In this document: piece by piece, positions 49,556 to 60,904 of the stretch
Layout: every line of letters starts with the position of its first letter
Numbering within the stretch: the first letter of the stretch is position 1
Assembly (NCBI GenBank): GCA_013399855.1
Contig: VXAY01006172.1
Span: forward strand, 307,780-371,779
Direction: 5' to 3'
DNA from: Oxyruncus cristatus
Lineage: Eukaryota; Chordata; Aves; Passeriformes; Cotingidae
DNA: 64,000 nucleotides
Position numbers and translations under genes: made by a program
Notes under the pieces: model-generated
What the model saw: the letters and a program-made list of their open reading frames with translations, nothing else
What the model was told of the DNA's origin: nothing
Databases searched by the model: none

Positions 49556-52019
49556 ATGACTGCTTTTTGTTTTACCATCAGGAACTGCGTTGCTTTGATA
49601 CATGTTTTGATACAATATGGTAAAATTTGTTGCATGTCCTATAACACAGGATATTGCTTCAGCACGTATCTCGGTGTGGTTTTAATATAGTAGTTAACAG
49701 TATTCCGTGTTGAAGCTGTAAGACTTCACATAAATATTGTAAGGATGTATATCCTACAGAGCAGTCAGGATGAAAAATGTAAACCAACAATAACTGGAGG
49801 TGGAAATGGAAATGAAACCTTTACAAAATCCTGAATTACGTGCCATATTGAAGTTGTTATGGTACCACAGAAATCTGAATGTAATTTAAGGAGCTTAGGC
49901 AGGGAATGGGGAAATCTTCTGACATACCAATGATATTTACAGACAGAAGCTCCTAGCTTGTGTTCAGGGTTTTCTTGCAAGCAGTCGAGTGGAACACTGG
50001 TGAAAGAAAGTGAAGAATCTCTGAAGAATTTCTATTTACTCTTCAGACAATTCCACACAATGGTTTGTTGTATTTTTATTTGGACGGAGTGTGTCAGAAG
50101 ACAGTTTGGATGCAGTCTACATCTCCAGAACATTTTCTGCCTTGTGAGCATTTAACTATGGAAGTGTTTTTTTAATAAAAGGGAAATGTTTGGAATATAC
50201 TGTTACCATAAAAAGAAATGCTTCTTTGACCATAACATCAACATTATTCGCATACATGCCATTTCAGTTAGAACAGATTGTATCTTGTTTTCTAGACCTG
50301 GAAGTCAATTCAGTAAGATATTTAGCAAGTATGAAAGTGGCATTTTGTGTTCCCATTGCTGCAAAACTTTTGTCTAAGAACATGTCAAATTTGGGTTTTC
50401 TTGTTTACAAAGATATAGCAGAAGTAATACTGCAAACTTGTGTATTTTTTGGGATTAAGGGATATTTGACATTATATTTCATTTCTGGTGGTAAACTTCT
50501 ACCTAGCACCTAAATAGCATTGCTTTGACTAAACTGACTAAAAGGGCTGCTCTTGTTCAGTATTAGAAATTCAAGGACCTTCTCCTTTTCCAGTGATTCT
50601 TTCATGAATTCTGCACAGTTGGAGAAGTATGACACCAGCAACTGGCTGAGATCTCTCAGGTCTTGGTGGGATAAATGAGCTAATTATTCTGCTAATGAAA
50701 TGATTAAGAAAGTGACGGCAAAATTGAATAAAAATTAATCGCATTTGCATGGAAGTTAGGTGCAGTTTTGTCCAATTCAAAGTATAGAAGCATATATTGT
50801 CACTATTTCAGAGCGTAGTCTTACAACCACATGCAAACTTTACTTTCAAATATATACTAGTTTTGAGTCCTGTGTTCTTCTGTGTGTTGAAATATATGGT
50901 AGAAAAATATTTTAGGGTACTTGTGGAGACAAAAGAATCCATGATCATCATAATAATGTTAATAATGCACCAGAGATTTTATTACACAGTTCACTTTTTT
51001 TCAGGAGAGTTGGTCACTGTTCTGTAAGACTAACATATTTGTTTTTAGCTTATAACAGGGAGCAATTTGAAGTACTATAAAGTCTGAAATAATTAAAAAA
51101 AAATCATGTAAATGTTAAGGGGTGTTTTCCAGTGATTATATGTTACCAAGCTGAGTTTTCTGCATGGAAAAAGACATCTGAAAAATGCTGAGTTTGTGTT
51201 GTTTACAATAGGAAATTCTTTTGGGAAAGGAGGGAATTTGTCCAGGCTAATTTAAAGGGTTCAAAGGGTTCATGCTGAAGGGGGTAGTTTTGATGTAATG
51301 GCTGCATGGTGTCTGGATTGACTGATGGCTCATATGTCTGATCATTAAGCTATAAATGCTTTTTTTGTTTAGGACATTATAAAGGGAAAAAATATCTGTC
51401 GATACTAACATTCGGACTTTAAGAGTGATGGAGGGCCCTTGGTGGTACAGCCATCAACAACTTTCCTGAAGAATAAATATTTTCATAGTTCTCATGATGT
51501 TACCAAATAATGACATACAGGGGCTTCATTGCTCAGAATCATCCCTTTCTTGTCATAGTACCATTTGTGACACTATAGTTAATAGTAATAGCTGGAGTAA
51601 TCACATAACAGAAGTACGTTTCCATCTCTATTTATGTTTGGAATTGTACAAACCAAGTAAATGTCTGTATTAGATCTTAATTTTTTATTGAAGTTGTAAT
51701 TTGGAAGAAAAATATGCCTGAGGATGAAATGCATATTTTAAATGACTCTATGATTTAGTGTAATTAACTTATGCTTGGGTCTATAAATTTACCACTTTAC
51801 AGTGCTGATTAGGTAAAGCTGAAAGGATGAAAAGAAGTGGTGTCAGAAGAAAATCATTAAGTGCCTAGTAAAAGTCATAGGACTTACTATGAAAAAAGTG
51901 TCTGTGCTTTCTGTAAGATGATGATTTGAATGTAAATCATCAGAAAAGAAAAGATCATTTAGGAAAGACTCGATAACCTGCTATGTTTTATGCATGATAG
52001 CAGATGGGTTTTACTGTAG

Positions 52020-52090
52020 AGTTCTTGAGTAATGTAGAAAGTACCCTTTTGTGGGAAGAATCCTTTACCGAGTTTTTCTCAAAATCAAAG
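52020..52090 (+). CDS. Weak exon candidate, 71 nt
   Basis: This is flanked by TTACTGTAG (acceptor) and AAAG|GTAAGG (good donor). It is open for 23 codons in the frame that uses two leading bases to finish a split codon, reading FLSNVESTLLWEESFTEFFS and onward. The frame would need a preceding exon ending one base into a codon, which the exon at 48201 does not provide, so at least one unseen exon would be required. Chance open stretches of this length are common; treat as a hint only. Confidence 0.2.
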
Positions 52091-52494
52091 GTAAGGTTCT
52101 TTTTGTAATTCCAGCAGGCTTAATTCTGCCACAACTGATAGATAGTGGCCACATTTGTCTTTAAATTTTCCATCAATGTTTAGTATTTTCTAAACTGTGA
52201 ACTAATAATTATGTCTTTGGCAAGAGTAATTTTTATGAACCCTAGTTCTTAGAATTTGTTGGAAATTGTCACTTTCACTAATTCTAGTAATTAATCCAAC
52301 CTAGGTCTTAATCACTGTAAAATATATCTGGAATTAGTTTTTTGTGCCTTATGTTTTCTATACTCTGCTTTTAACCACTTTTTAAATGTCTACCAGCCTG
52401 AAATATTTTAAAATAGGCTGAAATATTTCATATTTTCTTGTTTGCTGGTACAAATTATCTTTTGGTATTTTGAAAATCCTTGATAATTTCTTTA

Positions 52495-52680
52495 AACAAA
52501 ACAAAAAAACCCACCCCAAGCCCAATAAACCAACAAANNNNNNNNNNNNNNNNNNNNNNNNNNNNNNNNNNNNNNNNNNNNNNNNNNNNNNNNNNNNATT
52601 TTTTTAAAAAAAAAAAAAAACCCCCCCCAAACCCAAAAAACCCACAAACCCCCCCCCCCCCCCAAACCAGCACAAAACCA
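52495..52680. repeat. A/C-rich low-complexity region around the assembly gap
   Basis: Runs of A and C, including at least 14 consecutive A ending at 52620 and C runs at 52621-52628 and near 52649-52663, flank the gap. Open frames crossing it are meaningless. The composition suggests an expanded A/C repeat that the assembler could not cross. Confidence 0.8.
52538..52597. other. Assembly gap (60 N)
   Basis: Sixty consecutive N. The true length of the missing DNA is unknown. Confidence 0.99.
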
Positions 52681-53446
52681 GCAGTGATGACTGCTAACTT
52701 GGAACCAGTTTGCCATATAGCTATATTCTTTATTTCTATATTCTAAATTCTTTATTTCTGCAAACAGATATATTATCCACTTTGTTTCTAGAAAGAAGAA
52801 GAGAGAGGATAAATATACTGTATCTGAGAATAAGTAGTTTTAGAGGGAGAAGTACGTGAAATTTGTTGCCTTTTTTCCAGCAGGGAAAATTACTTTACAT
52901 TAAATGACATTGACTATCTGTTTTAGAAGTCAAAATATAAATAAGTCTTCCTCCTATTTGAATCAAGGCCATACAACAGAACCATTCAGAAAGATGGTTC
53001 ACTGTACCAGAAGAGTCTAAGTCTAAAAGAATTGGGGGAGTGGAAAGCTAGGGAGTTTGAAGTCTTTAAACACCAAAAGAAAAGGAAGAAGCTTTAAGCT
53101 TACCCAGTAAACACCTTAATTTTTCAGTAGAAAAGGTCAGTCAACCTGGAGTTTAGTTTAGTTTTGGTTCAGGGCAACCCAAGTTCGCAGTCAGTTGATG
53201 GGGAGAAGGTGAGGGAATGAGATTCCCACTCCTCTCTGGGCAGGGAAAGCCCGGTATGAGGGAGAAAGGTTAAAATGGAATAACGATGCCTTTGCTAAGG
53301 CATATATGTGTGACCCAGCTGGAGAAGAAGAGAGGAGCGTGATTGAAGTACCAGCCTTCTTTGATAGTATGTTTTGATAAGGAAGTTATCAGTGCTCTGC
53401 TGCTAGCTGACTTTCAAGAGGATGAGACTACACCAGAGATATCTGG

Positions 53447-53835
53447 AATCATAGAATCATTAAGGTTAGAAAAGACCTCCAAGACTGTAGTCCAACTCCA
53501 ACCTTTGACCAAACACCACTTGTCAGCTAGACCATGGCACAAAGGGCCATGTCCAGTCATTTCTTGAAGACCTCCAGGGATGGTGACTCCACCACCTCCC
53601 TGGGAATGCCTGACCACGTTTTCAGTGAAGAAATTCTTCTTATGACCGGCCTGAGCCCCCCAGTGCAGTGTGAGGCTATGACCTCTTGTCCTGACACTAG
53701 TTGCCTGGGAGAAGAGACTGACCCTCATCTCGATACAACCTCCTTTCAGGTAGTTGTAGAAAGCAATAAGGTCTTTCCTGCACCTCTTCTTCTCCAGGCT
53801 AAACAGCCCCAGCTCCCTCAGTTGCTCCTCATGTG
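53447..53835 (-). mobile_element. CR1 LINE, 5'-truncated 3' end, minus orientation
   Basis: The element starts on the plus strand with AATCATAGAATCATT, the reverse complement of the CR1 3' terminal repeat. Read on the minus strand it runs through the familiar CR1 3' region: a GAGGGAGCTGGGGCTGTTTA block near 53800-53820, GACAAGAGGTCATAGCCTC near 53680, GAATTTCTTC near 53630, and GGAGTCACCATCCCTGGAGG near 53580. It ends close to 53835 by loss of similarity. Compared with the usual CR1 layout, about 11 bases of the GGAACAGGCTG segment are missing near 53604. The 144-codon minus-strand frame over it is a chance reading of decayed CR1 3' DNA, not a gene. CR1 is the dominant LINE of birds and also occurs in other sauropsids. 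Confidence 0.93.
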
Positions 53836-55402
53836 AGTTGGTGGACAAAAGGTCACCTGGTTGTAAAGCCGCTAAGTTACTGCAAAGTGATGTGTAACTA
53901 TTTCTAGCTTACTTTTATTTGTAATCCCTTAAAAGCAGGGTTTCAAACTGATTGATTACTTGACCATGTTAGAATGTCTTTAAAAAAAAATAAACTTCTT
54001 GGTAAGTAACTTTGGAGAAAAATGGGATTTGAAGAGCAAGATGGTGATCTCACCACTACTTTAAGCACTATCACAGTTCCTTTAGATGTCTGTTAATTTT
54101 CTTCCTGCAGTTAAATTTATTTGCTGAGAAGGCAGTGGGTTATGGCAAAAAATAGCAAGTTGATGACAAATTGCACCACTCTCTAGTGATCTTCATTTGT
54201 AACTAAATTCATGTGATTCCTCACAGTGACTTCTCTGGGTAGAATAGAAAAGTGCCAATGTTTTGTTGGTCTGAGAAAGAAAGGCTTAGTGTGGTCTGTT
54301 TGAAACTTTTATATATTAATGAAAATCTGTAATATATCTTTATCTGATGCTTCCCACTTCAAAGGACTATGAGAAGAAGCTATGTCCAATTGTATTTTCA
54401 ATTTTTTTATCATTTAATGGTTTTGTTGTGGTTGATAAGAAGGGGATGTAAGATTTTAATTTTTTTAAAAGGCTTGCTTCTAGTGGTTGGTAATAGTACT
54501 GGTTTTCAAAAAAACAAGCTTTCTCTATTCTTCCCGATGGCATAAAATTAAACAAAATTATGCAGAAATAGGTTTGGTGTGCATTATGAATTGTAAATAT
54601 TCAAATGACATAAGAAATTGTTGTGTTCTTGTCTTGTTTAATTGTATTCCCTGGAACTTTTATCAAGCTCAGGATAAGTATTCAACCTTGGTATAAACCT
54701 TATGCTAATGGAGATTCTGACATAGCTGTTGATTAGATGTATTTTAATTAAAAAGTTTTAAGAATTAATCTGGTTTTTAACTTGAGCCAGCACATTATTT
54801 TTTTGCCAGTATTGGAGATACTGAAGTTAATCTTCAATGGGCTGTCTTTGTTGGGAGCAGAAGCCTACTCAGGGATCTTATTTCTTGGTGTAAATTAGTC
54901 AAGGCAGAACTGTGTGTTCTGCTGTGATTAATTTGCTTTCAGCATATATCACCTCCTTTTAAACTAATTTGGATACCCTACAAAGTACTGCAGTTGTCCC
55001 AAGAGACATATCCTTTGTTTGATAAATTAAATAAGCTTCTGTTATCAGACATCTTTCTCTATGTAATATTGTGATGGGGACCTCCAAACTTTCTCTTTGT
55101 TAGAGTAATCTGTCTAGCTCAGGTACAAAGAGCTATTTTAGTGTAGTAGTAATTACTGAGTATGTGCTGCATACCAGGAGTTCAGATCGGTTGTCATCTA
55201 AACTGCTTAATGACAAGAGCGATGCATTACAGTGATTACAGCAATGTTGTTCACCAAAGGGTCTTAACACTCAATATACATAATCAGTGGCTCTTTCTTT
55301 TGCCTTTTTTTTTTTTTTCCTTCTTTTAAAGAAGTTTATTGTCAGTGGAGAATTCTCTTGATATTGTGTCCTAATTGAAAGATCCACAGAGTCTTCTATG
55401 CA
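53836..55402. other. Non-coding DNA between two CR1 copies
   Basis: AT-rich with T/A runs and short random-looking frames. No exon, RNA gene or other repeat was recognised. A T tract lies near 55304-55318, just upstream of the second CR1. Confidence 0.55.
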
Positions 55403-55740
55403 ACCTTGCAGTACCTAAAAAGGGCTTACAAGAGGGATAGAGAGGGATTTTTCACAAGGGCATGTAGTGTTAGGTCAAGGGGGAATGGCCTGAAGCTGAG
55501 GGGAGGGTAGGCTTAGATTAGATATTAGGAAGAAATTCTTTACTGTAAGAGTGAGGTGGTGAGGCACTGGAACAGATTGTCCAGATAGGTTGTGGACTTC
55601 TAGTCCACAGGTGTGGGGCCTGGTTGGATGGGGATTTGAGAAACTGGTCTAGTGAGAGGTATCCCCGCCTGTGGCAGGGGGGTTGGAACTAGATAATCTT
55701 TCAAGTCCCTTCCAACCCAAACCATTCTATGATTCTATGT
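55403..55740 (+). mobile_element. CR1 LINE, 5'-truncated 3' end, plus orientation
   Basis: Similarity begins around CTTGCAGTACCTAAAAAGGG, passes through a GGAATGGCCTGAAGCTGAGG block, TATTAGGAAGAAATTCTTTA and CTGGAACAGATTGTCCAGAT, and ends with CTTCCAACCCAAACC plus two copies of ATTCTATG. The 3' tail (AGGTATCCCCGCCTGTGGCA then GGGGGGTTGGAACTAGATAA) is a different type from that of the copy at 53447-53835, so the two come from different CR1 subfamilies. There is no coding capacity. No target-site duplication was evident, as is common for CR1. Confidence 0.93.
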
Positions 55741-56640
55741 ATTGATCAGTATTATACTAGTGTTTCAGAAATTTAATGTGATTTATTATTGATTGTAAAA
55801 TTCTACTGGAATTACTTGTATTTTGAAGCAATGTATCTGTTTCAGCACCATTAGTGTATGACCTTTATATTACATAATAGAACAGGATTTATAGAATTAA
55901 AAGCTGCATATTTACTGTTGTTTTTATTTCCCCATTGTCTCGCATCAGTTCAAAGCTATGATACTTTTATTATAAATACTATAGTGCTATGTTTGTAGCA
56001 TTGTGTCTAACCTTATATCATGGCATTTCCTGAGAAAATGAATTACTCCCAGTAACTCTGTGAAGCTCTCTCTTTATATTGAACATATTACAATGATGTG
56101 CAGCTAAATTCATAATTTCCTTTAGATCTGGCAGTCTGAAATGTTTCTGAGGGTGTTTCAAGATCTAATCACCAAACTAATCTTTGTTCTTGGGGGGTGT
56201 GGGGGGAACCAGTTGTGATATGACTGCTTTTGGTTTGGAAGTTGTTGGTTGTTGTTCATGGTTCTAAGCTGCAGTCATAATGTAACATTTTTTGGTCATT
56301 ATTAGATAACGTATAGCTATTGCTCGCATGTTGTGCTATTGTATAACCTGTCTACTGGAATTTACAAAGATACTGTGTCGTCAGATAAATACGGATAGAT
56401 AGATACAGATATCGTAGAGAAGTTGTCATGTGAATCTTTCATCTTGTTACAAAATCCCAGAAAAACACTCACTTTCTTTTTTTACCGTGATTTTCAGAGT
56501 AGTCTTTTTTTCAGATTGAAGTTTTTTTGTTTTAGTTAGTGGCAAGATGCTTTGTCTTAATTCCTAGAATAAGAATGATATACCAGTATTCTCTCGTATT
56601 TGCACAGATGGTCAGAGATTCACTTTGCCTTAAGACTGGC
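55741..56640. other. AT-rich non-coding DNA, no gene seen
   Basis: Nothing recognised apart from a short GATA-type repeat near 56395-56412. Confidence 0.55.
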
Positions 56641-59080
56641 CAAATTAAAGGAGCATGAAGATTGTGTCATTTTATATCTTTCATCATCTGGCTTTTTCAA
56701 TGAAGAGAGAGTTTGATAAAGCCAAAATATGGCTTGGCTACCTCAAAAGTAAAGCAGGTCATAAGCCAAGTCTGTACAAACAAGGGAGGGTAATAATTGT
56801 TGCCCAAGCTACGGTCTCAAGAAAAAAAAAAAAAAAATCTGGCGTAAACTTGAAAATTGGCTATCCAAGTAAACATGAAAGTCCAGTTTGGCATTATCCT
56901 TTTTGTCCTCACCTGCACATTTTGGGAGAATAGAAATTCCACAATTTGAGGCGACAAAGCTGAATTTAAAGTTAGTGGTGCATAGATCTAAAATAAGGTG
57001 AGAATTTAAACAGGAAACAAACTTTATGTCAAGTTTGGGTTTTTTTCAGAGCTGAAATATTTGAGTGAGTGTGATTCCATATTTCACAGGCTTTTGAAAC
57101 ACAAACTCATTTGTCAGTATTTCATAGTATATTATATTGGTAACCTAATAAAAGATATCATAGTAAAAGATGAAAAGTTCCTCCCCAGGTATATCACTGA
57201 TCTAAAAATAGAATATGGACTGAGATGCAATGAGAAGTTTCAATAAACTTGTTTTAGCTTATGTTTTTCCTACTTTGCTCCTTCCCAGTGTCAAAAATTA
57301 TCTTGCTGGATCTAACTGAAGTTATAGAGTTCATGTACAGCAGACCTACTGCTGCATGTGTGGCATTCTTCAGCAAGATGAACAACTTCTGGTGTGTTTG
57401 CATGCCTGCAGACAGCTTTGACAACATCTGCAAAACCCAAACAGCACCTCAGTTTTCCTAGCTAACTGGGGAAAAGTTCTTGAGGAAAAGAAAGATGAAG
57501 TGTTAGATGATTTCAGTGCTAAAAAGCAAAACAACAGACAAGCTGGCAACAAAAGAAGTCAAACCACTCCATTCATGTAGCGCACACAGGAATTCATCAG
57601 TTCTCAGAAAAGGATCAACGGTCATAACAAGTCAAGTTAATAAGAAAATTAACATGACAAAAATCCCTCAGAAATTCAGCATTCAGGAATAGCTTCTACA
57701 GAAAGCCATGAAGTGTTTAAACTTCCATTATTACAGATAGGATGTGTTTGTATTACAATAAATAAGCATTACTACAGGAGTAACTCTACAGTTATGTAGT
57801 TAGAATTTACCTGTTGAAAAAATGTGCCCTTTTCTCTGCCTCTCACCCGCTTTTAAAAAACCACTGTTGTCCATTAAAAAAACAAACCAAACAACCAGGT
57901 GTTAGGATACACTCTGTATTGCTCCAGTTTTGAGGTGTGAGATGATTTGAAAGAGGAGTTGGGCGATACAGATCCATTACTTGTCAAGAAAAAAACTACT
58001 GATCTAATCTGATTCTAACCTCATTTTGAAAGTCTTTCTGTGCAAATGAAGAGCATCCAATGCAAAAGGATGCAGCCTACATGGAAATTTGGCTACAGTA
58101 GACAGAGATTAAATTTTAATGGAATAACTAATAAAACCATCATCTGTAGTCACTGTGGTATATAATTTTTTTGGTGAAGTATGCACTGTCACGAGAGCAA
58201 ATTGCTCAACTCAAAAGCATGGAAGAGTTAAGCAACTGTAGAAATATTATGACTATGATCCCCACCTGGAGTTTTGCTTTCTTGCAGGTGATACACTCTC
58301 TAATCGTGGAACCAGTTGTTTCATTAATACACAAAACTCTACAACTGCTGATAATCATAATTTGTTTCTGTGAGCAGGACTTCCTTCTGAATTGCACTTG
58401 AAAAATATATGAAAATCTTGAATGATAGAGGTCATCATCTTGATAGATGCAGCTTTCAGAACTTTTGTTTAGTAATGCTCGATTTGCTGGTTTTCTGAAA
58501 CACCCACTGCTTTAATACTGCTCTCTTACATTATGATTTTTCCCAAAGATTCTTGGTAAAATACTAGTTTCACAGCACCACTCCCAAAAGAAAAATACTG
58601 CATATTCTATATGATATTTTTAAAAATGCTATTTTGATTAGTAAGCCATATGCATTTTCAGCTTTTCTTCCATACCTAAGAAGTTAGAGGAGGAGATTTT
58701 AGCAAATCTTGATCTAAAGTTAAATGTCCGTGGAACAGAATCCACCAAAAACTATACTTATATTTAACGCAGAAGGGTTTGTTGGTTTGTGAATTGAGCT
58801 TCAGAGGACAGAAATACCAGAGCAGCTTTTAAATGGCAAGTGTGCTTTTCAGGAAAGAATCTGTCAAATAGATTTTTCTCAGGTGAAGTTGCTGTAGGAC
58901 ATCAATATATGCTTACCAATTAGGACTCAAAATGAGAAGCTCTTGTAGAGAGTTGTTTATGCTGCTGGAGTTTCTATTAAATAAAGATTTCTACATCGAT
59001 AAAGTTGCTGTTTCTGTTGTGACTGACAATTACAGCAGTGCAGGAATGACAGGTGTGTCTTTGACAGACTTTTAAAGTGA
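56641..59080 (+). other. Decayed stretch with faint hAT-transposase-like motifs
   Basis: Several short plus-strand frames, each broken by stops, contain segments that recall hAT-superfamily proteins in a plausible order. HESPVWHYPF near 56875 recalls the S-x-VW-x-YF core of a BED finger. ESTKNYTYI near 58740 and DKVAVSVVTDN near 58998-59030 recall the central transposase region, where a VVTDN-type motif is usual. The frames are disrupted, the spacing is longer than expected and no terminal inverted repeats were found. This may be a very old, fragmented DNA transposon or chance. An A run of 16 at 56822-56837 interrupts the first segment. Confidence 0.2.
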
Positions 59081-60142
59081 ACCCACCATATTCACGAAAG
59101 ATTTTTTTCTAAAGCTGGTATCTGCTGTCCATTAATCTCAAAATGTGAGATATTAATATTTGAATTGAATGCTCTGAAGTAGCTTAAAAATAGTTGCTAG
59201 CATGAATACTTACTGTTAAATAGGTCTGCACAAATCTGTTGTGCTATACTTGAACTTCAATAAACATTGCAAAGAGATCTCATAGTTTTCTGTGTAAGTC
59301 TTGATTACTTTCTGCACACTTTTATTTATTGTTGTTCACAGACTCTTTAAGTTTTTATGCCTTAAATATCTGTTGTGTCAGGTTTCCTACAAAACTTGAG
59401 TACTCAGGAGCTGACATACTGTGTCAGAGTTAGCAAGACGTTACCTTGTACTTCTCTGGGTTTTGCATCTCTTTTAGCTGTTGTTTGGCTTTTATCTCTT
59501 GTGTTTCAAATACATTGTAATTTGTTTGGAGTAGGTAAATTTGCTAAGTCCAAACCCTTAGTAAGATTTAAATGTCTATAGTGGCTGTAATGTAGCTCTT
59601 GACAATTAGTTGACTTCAGAGTACTGTCTCACAAATGAGGATGGTGCCTCTTCTGCCTAAAATTCTTTCCTTGATTTAAAAAGAAATGGAATCATCTACT
59701 GCTTTGAACTTTGTCTCATATTAATTTTCTTCATTTTAGTTGTTCTCTCTTACCTTGTCTTTGATGTTCAACTATATCCTCACTTTGATGTTGTTTTCAT
59801 CAGTCTGCAAATTCCTGTTAGAACTGCTTTATCTTAAATGCCAGTAGTAATAAAAGTGTGATCGTTCAATATTATGAACATTATGCATCATAATTGATTT
59901 AAAGAAAGATAACTAGAGAGAGCAAGATTATTATAAGAATTTTCGTTGGTGCTTTTTTATTGTGTGCTCAATACAAACATCCTTCTTAGGCACTTCATAG
60001 ATTTGTAATGTATTTAAACTTGAGTCATTTGTCTGGATTTTCATCAGACTTGGATTCCACCAACCTGTATGTAGGATTTTGCCAGTTCCCTGTTTTTTAG
60101 GTATTCCAGTGGTGGGGTTTTCTTATTTAAATATGTGGAGGT

Positions 60143-60192
<50 letters not shown>

Positions 60193-60869
60193 CCCCTTTT
60201 TTTTTGTAATACAAAAGTGAATTATAGAATATTCTAGAATAATCTGTGACTGGTGTTTCTAATAGACTATGTTAAAGACAACTGTTTTAATATTTTTAAA
60301 AGGATAATTCTCCAACTAAGAAGAATTTTTTCTTAAAAAACTTTTTCTTACAAAACTTTTTCTTACAAAAGTGCACTGTCTCTTGAGACTATTCAAATTT
60401 AATACATTAAGACCTCACGAATATTTTACTGGTTTTTTTTCCTGAGTGTTTTATACATATCAAGTCTATTTGATTGGCTTTTTCTTTTATTTTATTCGGA
60501 TTCTTTTCAAGAAGTCTCCTAAATGCTTTATCAATTCATTTTTAACAGTAATTTTTCAGGGGCACTCACAAGGGAAGTTTGTCATTTCCATTTCTGGCAG
60601 CACAGGCTGCCTACTTCATGGCTGCTGAGACTGTTACATCATCTTGGAGACAAGTAGATCAGTTAGAAATACAGAATATGCTTGAAGAATATGTGTTAGT
60701 ATGACTGGTAGCACAGTGAATCTGGGCAAATTTTGCTAATGATCTGTTCTTGTGTTGGAGACTACCAGTTCAGCAGCCGTTGTTTGTATGTGTAACAGTA
60801 TTTTTTTTAAATGACTTTAAAAGCAAAATGTTGAGAGACACGTGACTGGTGTTTCTTGTGTGCTTTCAG
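59081..60869. other. AT-rich non-coding DNA, no clear gene
   Basis: Contains a 49-nt T homopolymer (60144-60192) followed by CCCC and another T run, and a short CTTTTTCTTACAAAA tandem pair near 60350-60375. No motif-bearing frame was found. Confidence 0.5.
60144..60192 (+). repeat. T homopolymer, 49 nt
   Basis: An uninterrupted T run followed by CCCC and about nine more T. There is no retroposed gene or SINE recognisable on the complementary strand. Length is probably variable or mis-assembled. Confidence 0.9.
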
Positions 60870-60904
60870 ATACAGAAACCTCTTCTTTAGTGGATTGGAT
60901 AAGT
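60870..60904 (+). CDS. Weak small-exon candidate, 35 nt
   Basis: A good pyrimidine-rich acceptor (TTTCTTGTGTGCTTTCAG) and a strong donor (AAGT|GTAAGT) enclose 35 nt. The frame open across it uses two leading bases of a split codon, then TETSSLVDWIS, and ends in phase 0. That end phase would suit reading the exon at 62202 as LRQRLLVIE and stop. The splice sites are the attraction; the peptide is too short to judge. Confidence 0.25.

Larger units (their letters stand above)
48202..53446. other. Putative intron DNA with low-complexity tracts, no clear gene
   Basis: If the exon ending at 48201 is real, this begins its downstream intron. It holds a long T tract with an N (49506-49555), the 60-N gap (52538-52597) and its A/C-rich flanks, and one weak exon candidate at 52020-52090. 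Other open frames show no motif. Confidence 0.45.

Noticed and set aside
52455..52746. Open frames spanning the N gap
   Set aside because: They consist of unknown residues and A/C homopolymers, so they have no coding meaning.
53414..53848. 144-codon minus-strand open frame
   Set aside because: It reads through the CR1 3' region, whose identity is clear from the nucleotide sequence; the frame is accidental.
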